Below, in pieces: positions 35,865 to 50,484 of a DNA stretch of 64,000 nucleotides (positions are counted from its first letter, which is position 1; each line of letters opens with the position of its first letter). A program made the translations under genes and the position numbers. Location: positions 372,001 to 436,000 of the forward strand of contig NW_025408669.1 of NCBI RefSeq assembly GCF_020360975.1. The letters are read 5' to 3'. Under the pieces are notes generated by a model. That model was given only the letters and a program-made list of their open reading frames with translations. It was not told the DNA's origin and ran no database searches. This DNA is from Hirsutella rhossiliensis (Eukaryota; Ascomycota; Sordariomycetes; Hypocreales; Ophiocordycipitaceae).

Positions 35865-37110
35865 GGCGGACAGCGACTCTGATTGAGGAGAGTCTTTAAT
35901 TGGCTTCCGGTCTTGGATGATTCAGCTGGATCGATGAGGAACAAACAGTATGAGATGCAGCGTGTTGGCCGAAACGTTGAAGACGGGGGGCAGGTGCAGG
36001 TTCTTATACTGAGCATGAGCAAAGATTTGCCGGCCGCAAGCTGCGATACGTTCCGGCGAGCCATGAGCTTATACGTATGCCTAGACTGATGTGCGAATCA
36101 CAGCAAGGATCAAGGGTTCGAAAAAAAAAAATTCCCTGGAGAAGGGAAGGGGCCCATCGAAGATTCCCATGGGGCCATTACCACCAACGAGGCTCCGGAT
36201 GACATTGAACGAAGCCAAGACCGGGGCAGTGTTGTGCTAATACTAATGGAGTGCTATGTGCCGCCGGCTCTTCCAATTCGGAGTCAGACGGGCCTCAGCT
36301 ACGGCCCGAGCCAATGAGGGCTGCAGGTATGCGATCCGGTCACGGCCAGGTGGCTGACGGGAGCGTGTCGGGGCTGCGAGGCTGCGAGGCCTGCCTTATG
36401 GGGAACTGTTGTAAGCCCAAGGGATTCGACGTCATGGTCATCAGTTACCCAACGTTCGTTCTAACGTTATACGCGGTGTTGACTCCCTGTTGGTGCCCGT
36501 CAGCGCGCATTTCTCGCCGAACCGAGGCAGTGCCATGCCAAAATCAGTATTCGTAGGCAACAGGTTATCGAGTATGATTCGGGCCACATGTTGGCCTTGG
36601 TCCAGAGCTAAGAAAATTCACGGGGATTGACCCGCGCTGTGGCGACTGTTTCAGGCTGCTGAATAAATAGCGAAGGGGATGGGCCTTGCAGAACTGGAGG
36701 GAAGTGCGACGGCGAGCTTGGAAGACGGGTTGAAGATGCCACAGCAAGAATGAGCTCGCGAGGGCAGGATCGATTGAATAATAGAAGGAGTGGTGTCATT
36801 TCCATAAGGCGAAAAACCCCCAGCCTTGCTGCCTGGTGAGAGATCTTGACAGAAAGGCCCGTAAGAAGTGAAATCATTGGGGCATAAGGTCCAACAATGA
36901 TCTATGCCAGAGTGTCGAGGTTTGGACCCAGTCATTTTCTGTCACCATCGGCTTGGTCCTTAAACATACTATCTAGTGCGTCTCGAAGCTGAGGCTGTTT
37001 ATGTTGGTAAGATAAAATTGGGCTTCTGGCACAGACCGATCGGAGACATCACATCTTCCATCGTCCCTTCCTCCTTGTCTTATCTACGACTCTTTCTAGA
37101 AGAACTTCGA
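35865..37110. other. Right margin of the gene island
   Basis: No gene recognised. Contains the presumed promoter of the secreted hydrolase and an A12-type run near 36121-36132. Composition switches to the A+T-rich, CA/TG-depleted type at about 37110. Confidence 0.5.
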
Positions 37111-37803
37111 TATTAATTAGCTTAAGAGTATAATGTATATACTTATTAAAAGCAAGCGGTTTTTATCGCCCTTAGGGCTATAAGAAGCTATCCTTATATT
37201 ATGCCCTTATTAACCTTAAGCGATTAGCTAGGCCCTTTCTTTCGCTAAAGGCAGCTACTACTATTAATTATAATAATTCTAATTAGTACTTAAAGTATAA
37301 GAAAAGCAAATAGTATTTACTTTTAAATAGGTATGTCTTATTAAAGAAGACTAAAAATAATAGATTTAGTTAGATAAAACCTAAGTAGTTAACGTAGCCT
37401 CTTATTGCCTTATTACCCTCTTTAAAGATATATATTTTAATATCTTTAATAACCCTTTTATATTATCTTTTAAGTCTACTTTCTATATAATTTATATATA
37501 ATATTAGTCCTATTTAGATAATAACCTAAATAACTTTAATAAGGTCTATATATTAGCTAATACTTATATATCTATTAGCTATTTTAGTAACTTAAAGAAA
37601 CAGCTATATATATAATAAGAAAAAAGCTAAAGTAAGACAATATTATTATCTTATTATATATATATATATTACTTATAATATAATACTTTTAGAGAAAAAT
37701 TTTATAGGACGCTATATAGTAGACTTTCTTAAATAGTAACTAAGTTAACTAGCTTACTATAAAGTCCTAATTTTAGCTTAATTAAGTATTTATAAGCTAT
37801 AAT
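37111..37803. other. A+T-rich RIP-mutated stretch, unassigned
   Basis: No recognisable frame or domain. The last 20 or so bases precede a Copia family A LTR start, so part may be decayed Copia sequence. Confidence 0.4.
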
Positions 37804-38173
37804 TATCGTAAAGTATAGCTTAATTTTATAGTTCTTAAAGATATCCTATAGTAAGAGGGACCTAGGAAGCTAAAAAACCGGTTCTAAAAAAGGAGCTAAA
37901 AGGAGGTATAGAGAAGAGGGTAGGGGTATAAGGGGAAGTAAAAGTAGCGAGAGCTTCTTATAAAGGTAGTAAGAGGTAAAATAGATATACCGGCAACGGC
38001 TAAATTAGAGGGGAAAAACCGGTAAAAAGCTTAGTAGTTACGAAGATATTAAAGGCTTCTTTAAGTAAGATCTTCTTTATTAATTAAGATACTAGATAGG
38101 TATAAAAAGGGGTGTTAGATAAAGGAAAGAAGGATAATTACTACCCTTATAAGAATTAAATATCTCTACCTTA
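37804..38173 (+). repeat. Truncated Copia family A LTR
   Basis: Starts TATCGTAAAG (mutated TGTCGCGAAG) and follows the LTR at 611-1096 to about 38173, with some internal loss, then stops abruptly before the LINE-associated sequence. It lacks the LTR end, so it is a fragment, not a complete solo LTR. Confidence 0.65.
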
Positions 38174-41100
38174 CTATTACGGGCTGTTCCTATAGAGAGC
38201 TAAGGTTATACGATAGCGACCGTACTAACGTTAGGCTAAAGTAGACCTATATATATATAGAGCTCGACCTAAACTTAGGCCGAATAGTACCTAAATATAG
38301 GTTAAGGTAGGGACTAAGGAAGATAGATAACTAATATAACTAAGATAACGTTTTCCTTCTTTCTTCTTAGCTTTAAATAAATAATTATTCGGCCCTATAC
38401 TACTATACTAAGTATATACTAGCCCTTAATATATTTAAAGCTTCTTTTTATTTTTATATTATTACTTATATATAGCCTCTAGGGCTATAGTAAGGCTAAT
38501 AAGGGCCTAGGCCCTTATTAGTAGTCCTAGCTAGCTATAAAGCCTAGGGGCTTATAAATAATTAAGGAAAGGGTAGCTATAAAGGTAAAGATAAAGGAAA
38601 GGTTAGTTTAGTCCCTCCCTCGCGGTGATTTTCCCTTATAAGGGCCCTAGGGCCCCTACGTTACTCCTCTTTAAGCTACTTAGCTATCCCTATCTCTATT
38701 TTAGCTAAGAAGGTTAGAAGGGCTTACCTTCCTTCCTTAAAGCTATAGAGAATAGGTAGGCTAAGGGCCCCCTTCTATCTCTTAGAGGTCTAGTAAAGGA
38801 CCTCTCTTCTTTCTTATAGTTCGGGCACCTTACGATAAGGTGCCTAGCTATATACCTTTCTTAGCTATAGTAGTAGTCGTCTCGGTCTACCTTATTAGTC
38901 CTTTTTAAGAAGGAAAATAAGAAGCTAGCCCTAAAAAGGAGCTAGTAAAAGGCTAAGAGGGTTAGCTTAGGACTCTTTATAAGGTCCTTATCTAGGCTAA
39001 GGGCTAGGTAAGGGGTTTTTTAAATAAATATATAGTGCTTACCTAGGCCCTTAGCTTTAAGGCTTTTAGCCGCCTTAGTAGCCTAGAGTCCCTTTTAATA
39101 GTCCTTAGTAGCTTACCGGACCTTTCTTTATAAGTAGCTAATAAAGACTAAGGGGGTCCCTTAGGTAAGGGCCCTTAAGCCTCTTTTAGCTAGCTAGTTA
39201 GCTAGCTTATTACTAAAGATCCCTAGGTAGCTAGGGCACTAGTATAGCTATATATTATAAAAGGCTTCTAAGCTAAATAGGAGCTTTTTAATATATATAG
39301 CTAAGTCTAAGAAACCTATAACCTTCCTTATAGTAGCTTAGCTATTTATAAAAATATAAGTATCTATAAGGGGGTTAAGGGGGCTAAGCCTTAAGGGCTA
39401 AGGCCTCTTAGCTAGGTCCTTAAAGACCCTTAGTATTATAAATAGCTCTATATTAGCTACTTCGATTAAAGGCCTTAGGTTCTTATAGTATACTTTAATA
39501 GGCCTAGAAAATAGGCCTATTTTATAAAAGGAGTAAGCGTTAGTCTCTATAAAGGAGCCTTTAAGGTACCCCTTAAAGCCGTTAGTATAAAAAGCTAAGG
39601 GCTATAACCTAAAGTCTTCTAGGCTAGCTAAGCTAGCTAAGAGGCGTTAGTATTACTTCTTAGCTAAGGGCTTAAGGGCCTTTATTATTATAATAAAGGC
39701 TTTAAGCTCTAGGACCTATAAGGGCTCCTAGCTAGCTTTCCTTCTTTCTAAGTTATAATTAGGTCCTATAAAAGCTACTAGGCCTTTAATAAGGTAAAAG
39801 AGCTATATATATAGCCTAATATAGCTTAAGGCCCTTAGTTTAAAGCCTAAGTTAGCGAGGTCGTCCTATATAGCTAGGTTATAAGCTTACTCTATAAGGT
39901 AACTAGGTAAGAAGTATAGGGTTAAGACGGTATAAGAGAGGCATACCCTTTTAAATTATACCTTTAGTAGTAGTAGGGCTACTTTAGCTTTTAAAGCCTT
40001 AATAGGGGATTCTTTAAAGGCCTTTAAGACCTTTAAAAGAGCTTAGTTTTAAAGCTTTTAAAAAGGCTTTATTAGGCTCTTAAGGGTCTTAGGCCCCTTA
40101 TACTAAAGCTAGGCCCTATAGTTTACTATAGAGGCTATATAGGCTTAGTAGAGCTATCTAAAGGCTTTAAATAATAGGCCTTTTTATATAGAGGTTAAGT
40201 AAGATAGTTCTTTAAAAGTAGCTTATATAAAGGCTACCTTCTTCTTAATATATTATTTAAATAGGAGCTTAGAATTAAAGAAGACCCTTAGCTACTAAAC
40301 TAAGGGCGTTACCTTAAAAAATAAGCATCTTATTATAATACCCTTTAAAATAAGCTACTATTATTTATTAAAGTAAATAAGTTTTATCTTTAAGGGGTAA
40401 AAGTAAACCCTTTAGTCTTTAGCTTATTTAAATAAGTTAGTAGCTATTACTTTTAGCTACTAAACGTTCTTCTTAGCTAAGGTTAACGTTATAGAGATAT
40501 TAAAGTTATCTATATATAATAGCTAGTATCCCTTAGCCGCTAGTATCCCCTTTATATATAAGAGGAATAAGATTAAGCTAATAAGGGACCCTTAAAGCAC
40601 TCTTATTAATAGGTTTATAAGGGGCTAGACTTACCCTTCGAAGGCTAGCTAGATCTTCCTTTTAATAAGAAAGTAGTCTACCTAGCGTATAAAGGCCTTA
40701 AGGAGGTTTAAGGCCCTTAAGACCCTTATAAGCTATTCCTTTAATATAAAATCGAAGGCGCCCTTTATATTTAATAAGAGGGTACTAGTAATAGCCTTCT
40801 TATTAAACTCCTGCTTTTTTTAAATATAGTATAAAAGGAAGAAGGCTATATTTATAGCTAACTATTATTTTATCCCCCTAGCTATATAAGGTTTAAATGC
40901 CTAGCTATATTAGCTAAATAGCTTAGCTAGGTAGTATATAGCTTTTTAAGGACCTTTCCTAAGTAATTAAGTAGACTTATAACCTTATTAGCCTTAGGGA
41001 TAATATAGTCTAGCTTATTTTACTTAGGAAGTATAATTCTTATAGCTTTCTTTTATACCTTAAGGTAGTATCCTTAGTTAAATAAAGCTTTATAGGCCCT

Positions 41101-42663
41101 ATTAAAGAATATAAAGATAGCCTTATATATATATTAAATAAGGAGGAAGCTAAGGGAGTCTAAGCTAAGGGCTTTCTTATTAAAAGAGCTAAAAATAGTA
41201 CTCTTAATCTTAAGGTCCTTTAGCTCTAGCTAGTCCTACTTATTTATACCCTTACTATATATATAGCCTAGAGGCTCTTTTTTTTCTAGGCTTAAAGGGG
41301 GGCTAAGGGGGGGGCTAGAGCTAAGATCTAAGGTTAAGAAAAGGGTTATTAAGAAGGCCTTATATTTTTCTATAAAGGTATTAGCTTTTACCTTTATCCC
41401 TTCTTTTATATATAGGATACTAAGAAGGGTAAGGTTAGCTCTAGCCTTAGTATAAGAAAAGGCTATAAAAATATTCTTTCTTATTACTTTTATTAAGAAA
41501 CTCTCTTAGTATTACTTTTTAGTAGCTTTAATAGTATACTTAAAGTTATTTTAGGCCTATATAAAGCTTTTTTTAGCTTTCTTTATCTTAAGCTAGCTTA
41601 TAAGCTTATTAAGCTAAGCTTAGGGCTTTTTAAAGGTAGGTTAGCTTATTAGTCTACTAAGTCTTAGATCTCTTATAAGGCCTCTTTTTTAGTATTACTA
41701 CGTTTAAGACCTTTATAAGGGTTCTTATTAAAAAGAAAGCTATCCCTTTTAAGTTATTATTTTTATAGCCCTCTTTATAGCTATAAGGAGGTCTTATTCT
41801 TTCTTAGCTAGGTATTTTAAAAATACTTTTTAGTTTACTTTCCTATAATTATAAGTAGTAGGCCTAGCTAGTAGTAGCCTATTAAAGCCTCTTAAGCTAG
41901 CTTTAAAGGCTATAGGCTTATAATTTAAGCCTATAGATTTTAAGAAGCGGAGGTTAGCCTAGGTTAGTTATTTAAAAAAGCTATAGAAAGTAAGGTCTAT
42001 AACTAAGGCCCTTTTTAAGCCTTTCCTTTAATAAGTACTTTCTATAGCTACCTTAAGGTCTATTAGTAAGGAAGCCTTATAGTAGTCGAGCTAGCTAGTA
42101 AGAGCTTCTACCTTATAGGCTTTAAAGGGTTCTATAAATAGGTTTTAATAAAGGTAGTATAAGTTAAGGTCCCTTATTAATAGGAAGGGCTATTATTAGA
42201 GTTAAGCTATTAAAAGTAGCTTTTTTATTATAAGGGGCCCTTACTAGCCTTAGCTAGCTAAGGCCCCTTTAGCCTCTTTTTTATTATATAAGTTAATAAA
42301 GGTAAACGGTTTAATACCTTTTACTTTTATAGCTTATATATTAAGGTCGTAAAAGAGGTTAAAGCTAAAGCTAGCTTCTATCTAAGCTTCCTTCCTCTTA
42401 TAAGCTATAACCCTAGGCCTCTTAGTAAGTTTAAGAAAGTTAGTAGAAGGGATAAAGGTTATAATATTATAAGCTAAATACTATATAGAAATATAGCTAT
42501 TATTAATCTTATAAAAGTAAGGCCTTTATAATAAAATAAGGTCTACTTTTATTTCTAGGGCTTACTTTAAGATTAATAAGTTAGCTATTTCCTACTTATT
42601 AGTATTATACTATATAATACTAATAAGGTTATAGTTAGGCCTAAGGGGCTTAAGGGGCTTTAA
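38174..42663 (-). mobile_element. Tad1-like LINE, ORF2 part (endonuclease, RT, RNase H), RIP-inactivated
   Basis: Read on the minus strand, with TAG taken as Gln or Trp. An AP-endonuclease-like start is at about 42640-42300 (ISIIQYNTNK, later VDLILLQRPYF). A reverse transcriptase is at about 41000-40400, with QGSLISLILFLLYI and YIDNF at 40516-40502 where YIDDF is expected. An RNase H is at about 39620-39240 (YTNGFKGYLKGSF, then TYIFINSQATI). Domain order EN-RT-RNaseH fits Tad/I-like LINEs of fungi. The element is cut at 42663 by Gypsy element G3 and resumes at 50485. The 3' end lies somewhere between 38174 and 38440; no poly(A) tail is clear. Confidence 0.8.
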
Positions 42664-43154
42664 TATTACGACTATAGTTAGCGGGCTATAGGAGAGCTAG
42701 CTATATTTATATAATAAGGCAGCTTAGAATAATAGTTAGGACGAGAAGTTACTTAAGCTTAGCTTACCTAAAGCGTATATAAGCTAAGTAAGCCTTATAT
42801 AAATAGATTACTACTTAGGAGCATAGCTTATAAGTAAGCTATAGTAAGCTATAAAGGGGATTATAGCTAAGACCGTAATCTAAGGATAGTCTTTATAAGT
42901 ATATATAGCTACCTACTTTTACTCCTTTAAATAGATAGCTCGATAGCTTTTAATATATTATAATTATTACGATCTCTATTATAATTTTATCTCTAATTCT
43001 AATTACTTAATTACTTAGTTATAGTCTATAGTCTATAACCTTCGACTTATTACTAATATAATATATATATTATTACTTAGACCACGCCCTATTATATCTA
43101 CTAATATAAACCCCTCGATAGGTTTATCCCCTATAAATAATACCGGTCGTTATA
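42664..43154 (+). repeat. 5' LTR of G3
   Basis: 491 bp, from TATTACGAC (mutated TGTTACGAC) to GTCGTTATA. Nearly the same as 49994-50484. Confidence 0.85.
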
Positions 43155-46100
43155 TATTAAAAGCGCGTATTTAGTATAATACCGCGTTATTTTAAGTAAT
43201 ATCGTAACTATTAATATACCTATATAGTAAGCTAGATTAACTAACTCTAGAGCTACTATATCGCCTTAGGATATAATATATAAAATTATTACCCTTTAAT
43301 ATAAGGTATAGTTACTTAGGAATAACGGAGGTAATAGATAAGTTAGGGACCTTAAAGAAGTAGTAAAACTAAAATAGCTAGGACTATTTAATAGTACTTA
43401 TAATATACTTTAAGACTTTCTTACTTAACTTAAGGCTTACTATTAGTTTTACCCTACTAAACTCTTAGACCTAGTCGAAAAGGTACTCTACGTAGGAAAT
43501 TATTTATTTAGAATAGTACTCGCTTAGTTTAGACCTATTATAAGGGATTTTCTTAATAACTAGCTAGCACGATAAGATAACGAGATAAATAAAGTCTTTA
43601 TTAGTTTCTAAGGATTTAAAGAAGCTATTATAAAGGTATTTAAAATAACTAATAAGGAATAAGAAGCTAAATAGAAACTTTAAGAACTCTAATAAAGGAT
43701 CTTAGTATCGGATTATACTATAAAGTTTTATTAAGTTACCTTAAAGCTTAATTAGGACAACGAACCTCTTATATTATAATTTTATAATAAGCTTAGAAAA
43801 GAAGTTAAGGATAAGCTCTATACGGAAAATCGACTTAATAACCTCTTAGACTATATTACTATAGTAGTATAAATTAATAATAAATAGTATACGCGATACT
43901 AAGAAAAGAAATAAGGAAGAGGAAACTAGAACCCTTCTTATAAGAATAACTTTAACTAACGCGCTAACTATAAAAAAAAGCGCGAAACTCTTATTACCTA
44001 TACCTATATAACTAACCTAGGTAGGATAGATCTAGATATAATATAGAAAAATAAAAGAAAGTATTTTAACTATAGGAAACTTAGGTGTTACTCTAAAGAA
44101 TATAAATAACCTTATAAGGAGAAGAAAACCTACTAAGTATTAGCCTTAAAAGGTAAGAAATACTTAAACGCTATTAATAGATAGGAACTAAATTATAAAC
44201 TCCTTAGTTAAACTATATACTACGACGATAAATATATAGTATACTTAAGCGATAAGAATAGTACTAGATAGTTCTTAAAGCTACTAAGGAAAACCCTTAT
44301 AATAATATAATAAAGGGATCTTAAAATATAGAAATAAGTTAAATTTATAAAACTAAAATACCCCTATCTTAAAGAAGTCTCTTAAGACTAGATTAAGAAG
44401 AACGGTAAACGATTCTAAGAAGATATATAAAATAAAAATCGATAATAATAATAAGTAGTCTATAAATAATATAATAAAGAAGATATAAATATAGCCCTTA
44501 TACTTATAAAACTTAGATAATAACTTAAAGAGGAATAACGAAGTATCGACGATATAAGCTCTAAAAAATAAGAAATACCTAGAGAAATAAAGATAAGAAC
44601 GAACTTATACTACTACCCTTACTATTAAGGGAAAATACTATAATTAAAGAATACGCTCTATACTTTAAAGAATTTAAAGAAATAGTAAAAATTAGAACCT
44701 AATAAATACCTTAAATTCTTATAGAAAACTAATAAGCTATATTAATTTAATATTAACCGGTACTATATAAAGGAGACTATACTATAGCTATCGCTATAAT
44801 CGATACCTTTATAGCTTTATAATAAGAATAGTAACTATAACGAGAATTTAAAGACGATCTATAAATACTACTTACTTATAAGTACTATAAGTATATTTTA
44901 TAGATATTATACGTTTACCTAAATTATATAATATACTTCTAAATAAAGGTATAATATAACGCTTTCTTAGTTAGGTTTAAAGGATAAGTACTTTTAAAAC
45001 CCTACTTAAGTATAGAACTAAACTACTAGAAAATCGATTAACGCTACCTAAACGACTAAGTTATATTATTAGAACCTAATTATAGCACGCTACTTAAATA
45101 CCGCGATAATTATAGTTTATTAATAAGATATCTTTTAGAGATATATAAAATCTATAAATATACTAAAATAAAGGAATAGTATAGCGCTACTTACTTTAAA
45201 GTATCTAAACTATTAATCTTTTAAAGACTTATATAATAAATTAAATATAATAAAGAAGATTATAACGAATATATATACTTAAACTATAGAGTTTATAAAT
45301 ATAAAAAAGTATAAGTATAGTATAAACGATATAATAGTATACTTTAAGATTATTAGTAATATATATAAAGGCTATAAGCTATATTCGACTAAGGAAAAAT
45401 CGATATAAAAATACTACGCGAAAAATAAAAAAACGCTAAACGAAAACTTAACCTTTAGTATAAAAATAAATAAAATTATAATGTATAGTATATAATTAAC
45501 TATAAAGTAGTATAATATAAACGATATAGTATTAAGAAATAAGAAATCTTTAATTAGCTATAAGAAATTAGTCTCTTAAGCCCTAATATAATACTATATA
45601 ACGAAAATATAAAGAAACGATATTAATAATAAATTAAAGATAAATACCTAAATAAAACGAATAAGGACTAGGTAAAAAATAAGGTACGCTATCTATAAAA
45701 GGGCTATAGACTAGCACGATATAATAAGATCTAAGGACCCTATATATAGTAATAGTAAGCTATAGTAACTAAATAGTATTAGATATTTAAATCGTAGGAT
45801 ATTATATATATATACTTTTAGATTATAGCGCGATAGGTAATTATATTTTACTTAGAGTTATTAATTATTACCGATTTATATAGAGATATAAGAAAGATTT
45901 ATATAAACTTATAAATATTAAAGGAAAGGCCTTTAACTATAATAATAGAATTATTAATATAGAGATTAATTACCTTAATATTAATATCTAGGGCTACGAC
46001 GAATAAGTTAACTTTAATATTATAGATATTAAAAAACATAACCTTATATTAAGGCTTCTATAGCTATAGGAGAGCAACCTATTAATTAACTAGAAAACTA

Positions 46101-49100
46101 GCTAGCTATATTAAAATAAAGATATAAGTTTCTAGGACTAGTAGATTTAAAAGAAAGTAAAAGTTTATAATAATATAGCTACTAAATAAGATAAAAAGGA
46201 TAACCGTTTAAGTAAATTATTATAGGCTTTAGCAATATAAATAAAAATAGTAACCTAACTAGCGGATATAAAATCGATTAATAAGACCTATATACTAACT
46301 AACACGGCTATATAACTTAGTATTTAATATAAGTAGAATAACGGATATAATATAAAGATCTAAAGAGCTCTTACTACTTTAAGGAAAGACCTTAAATAAA
46401 TTAATAAAGAGCTTAAGTAAAGGGAAACTAACTCTTAAAAGAAAGAATAAAGCTTATAAGATAGAATAAAGAATATCCCCTAGGAATACTAGAAATATAA
46501 TAAACTCTTTAAGGAAGAACTTAAGATAAGGTTACTTAAATATAGCTAATAAGACTATAAAATTTATCTTAAGGATAAAATAACGCCGACGTTCTATAAA
46601 ATCTATAACTTAAACGAAAAGTAACTATAAATACTATATAACTATCTTAATAAGAATCTATAAAAGGGATATATATAAATATTAATATCTAAAGCGGGCT
46701 ATCTAGTTATATTTATTTTAAAGAAAAATAGTAAGCTATAACTAGTTATTAACTATAAACGCTTAAACGATATTATAATAAAAGACTAAATACTATTACT
46801 ACTTATATCGGAACTATAAGATCGATTATATAGTAAAAAATAGTTTATAGCCCTTAACTTTAAAAGCGCCTATAACTTAATACGTATAAAAAGGAGATAT
46901 AAATAGATAATAGCCTTTAAAACGAAATTTAAACTATTTAAATATCTAGTAATATAATTTAGACTTATAAATATACTAGCTACCTTTTAATAGATATTTA
47001 ATAATATCCTATACGAATACTTAGATATCTTTATAGTAGTATACCTAGATAATATCCTAATCTTCTTAGATACCCTAGAAGAATATAAGGAATATATCTA
47101 TAAGGTACTCTACGTACTTTAGAATATAAAGTTACTAGTTAAACTAAAGAAAAGTAAGTTCTATATATATAATATAGACTTCCTTAGAAATATAATCTTA
47201 CTAAGAGAGATATAAATATAATAAGATAAAATTAACTTAGTTAAAGAATAGCTAACGTTAAAGAACGTTAAGGACGTATAAAGTTTTCTAGGATTTATAA
47301 ATTACTACTAATAATTTATTAAAGATTTTAAAAAGATTATAGTATTATTATATAACTTAATAAAGAAGGAAAAAGAATTTATATAGGATAATAAAGCTAA
47401 TAAAGCTTTCGAATATATTAAGACTATAATTATATAAGAACTAGTCTTAACTACCTTTAATTTAAAATAATAAATCGAACTTAAAACTAATATATTAAAC
47501 TTTACTTTAAGAGTATAAATTAGATAAAAGGATAATAAAGGAAGACTACGACTAATTATATTCTACTTAAAAAAGCTATATAGCGTAGAACTTAATTACC
47601 CTATTTATAATAAAGAATTCCTTATAATTATTTAAGCTTTTAAGGAATTTTAATACTACTTTCTTAAAAGTAAATATAAAGTTAACGTCTATATAGACTA
47701 TAAGAATATCTTATATTTTATAGTAACGAAATAGTTAAACGGACGATAGATTTAATAGGCTGAATATCTATTAGAATTCGACTATAAAATAATCTATAAA
47801 TAAAGAATAGAAAACGGTCGAGCTAATACCCTTAGTCGACGAAGTAACTATAATATAAGGGCACCTATAGCGAAAGGATAGCTCTTAAAAATCAACGAAA
47901 ACGGAAACTACTAGCACCGATAGCTAAATATAATATTTAAGAATATAAAGCACTAAACGGATATAATATAGAATATTTAAAAGTTCTAATATATAAAAAT
48001 AAAATCTAGATACTACTAGAATTACGAGATAAAGTTATATAAGATATATATAAATATTTAATATATAGATACTAAGGAATCTAAAGAATAATAAAATAGA
48101 TTAAATAATAATATAACTTCTTATAGCTTAAGGAAGTAGTATAATAAGTTATTAAAGAATATAAACTTTATATATAAAGTAAAGCTAAACGATATAAACT
48201 ATATAGAGAATTATAACCGCTACTAGTACTAAAGAAACTATAGGATTTAATAGCTTTTAATTATATTATAAAGCTAATACTATTAAAAGAACTTATAACT
48301 AACGTTAAGTATAATAGTATATTTATTATTACTAATAAACTAATAAAGTATAGGTACTTCTTACTATATAAAAAAGTAAGTAATATTAAAGAGCTAGTAT
48401 ATATATTCCTATAAACTATTATTAGTAATTACGGACTACTAAATAAGATTATCTTTAATAAAGAAAGTATATTTATAGCTAAGTTTTAGTAAGCTCTTAT
48501 AGTATAATTAAGGACGAAATATAAGCTTAATATAGCTTATTACCTATAAATAGATAGATAAATAGAACGACTTAACTAAACGCTTAAATAATATTTACGA
48601 TACTATATTAGCTATAAATAAAACAATTAAGTTAAATAGCTACTAATAGTAGAACTAGCTTATAATAGCTTAGTTATAGAAATAACTAAGCTCTTACTAG
48701 TATATATTAATTATAGATATAACCTAGAAGTATTTAAGGTTATTTAATAAGGACTATAAGTAAAATAAGCGATACTATAAGTAGATTAGCTATAAAAATT
48801 ATATAAAGAAATATAATAAGAACTTTAATTTATTAGAGAACGAATATTTACTTACTATAATTAGAAAAGATTATAGGGACTAATCTTTTAAGAGGGAGAT
48901 ATAGTCTACCTTATATAATAAAATATTAAAATAAAACGACTAAGTAATAAATTAGATTTTAAGAAACTTAGACCGTTTAAGGTTAAGAAAACTATTTTAA
49001 AAGTTAACTATAAACTTTTACTATTAATAATAATATAGATATACCTAATATTTTATATCTTATTATTAGAACTAGTACTATAAAACGCTAAACTATAAGA

Positions 49101-49993
49101 TAAAATTAAAGTCGACGATAATTAAGAATATAAAGCTAAATAAATACTAAATATAAGAAAATAAGATTAGTAATAAGAATAACTAGTTAAGTAAAAGGAA
49201 TATAGACTAAAAGAAAATACTTAGGAACTACTTAAGTACTTAACCTACTATAGTTTTTTACTTTAATAGTTCTACTAGTAAAATCTACCCTAGGTATTAT
49301 AAAATCGCCTAACGAACTAATAGTATTCTAATTAATTATATTAAATCTACCTATAGACTAAATATTAACTACTACTTTAGATTCTTAGTGCTTAGCCTTA
49401 TTAAGGTTATTTAAGGAATAAAGGCCCCGATAAACTATCTTAGTACCCTTTATCTTTAGCTAGCGCTTTTAATAATAAAGCTACGCTAAATAAGCTAAGG
49501 CTTTATTTAGGTTAGCTTAAGCTTTTAATATTCGCTCCTTAGTAATTTCTTCTTCTTTATTTAATCGATCGGACTCTAGATTTATTTAAGATACTAGGAA
49601 ATACGTTAGCTATAAATAATAAGTAGGATAATAAAGTTACTTATAAGAGCTAATTGCTATGCCCGACGTATTATAGGAACGACCCCGCTATATATATTCG
49701 GTATACTTAGAAGATTTCTCTAGTATTTTATAGTAGAAGCCGCGTAACGAATAAAAAGAATATAGTATAACGTCGAAACTAAGATAATTAATAGACTTAG
49801 CTAAACGAATATACTTAAGGGTCTTATAAGAATAATCCTTTAATACGTAACTAGATATACTATTAGTAGTATATCCTAAGGGATAGAAAAAATAAGCGGG
49901 GAATATATATACGCGCGATAAGGGTATATTTATAAACGGCGGCTAAGGTAGTAGTAGGTCTTATAGATAAGACTAAAAGGAAGGGAGATATTA

Positions 49994-50484
49994 TATTATA
50001 ACTATAGTTAGCGGGCTATAAGAGAGCTAGCTACGTTTATATAATAAGGCGGCTTAAAATAATAGTTAGGATAAGAAGTTACTTAAGCTTAGCTTACCTA
50101 GAGCGTATATAAGCTAAGTAAGCCTTATATAAATAGATTACTACTTAAGAGTATAGCTTATAAGTAAACTATAGTAAGCTATAAAGGGGATTATAGCTAG
50201 GACTATAATCTAAGGATAGTCTCTATAAGTATATATAGCTACTTACTTTTACTCCTTTAAATAGATAGCTTAATAGCTTTTAATATATTATAATTATTAC
50301 GATCTTTAATATAATTTTATCTTTAATTCCGATTACTTAATTACCTAGCTATAGTCTATAGTCTATAACCTTTAACTTATTACTAACGTAATATAGTTAT
50401 TATTACTTAGACTACGCCCTATTATATCTATTAATATAAACCCCTTAATAGGTTTATCTCTTAAAAATAATACCGGTCGTTATA
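49994..50484 (+). repeat. 3' LTR of G3
   Basis: 491 bp, from TATTATAAC to GTCGTTATA. The purine tract AGGAAGGGAGA at 49979-49989 lies just before it. Confidence 0.85.

Larger units (their letters stand above)
42664..50484 (+). mobile_element. Ty3/Gypsy element G3, RIP-inactivated, nested in the LINE
   Basis: 7821 bp with 491-bp LTRs at 42664-43154 and 49994-50484, flanked by a perfect TTTAA duplication (42659-42663 and 50485-50489). Gag is at about 43300-44200, with a knuckle relic YFNYRKLRCYSKEY at 44062-44103 where CCHC residues have become Tyr or Arg. RT is at about 46560-47250, with YLDNILIF at 47042-47065 replacing YLDDILIF and KSKFYIYNIDFL further on. FLGFINYY begins RNase H, which runs to about 47850. 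Integrase is at about 47950-48800. It is a different family from G1 and G2, and even poorer in C and G. No intact frame remains. Confidence 0.85.
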
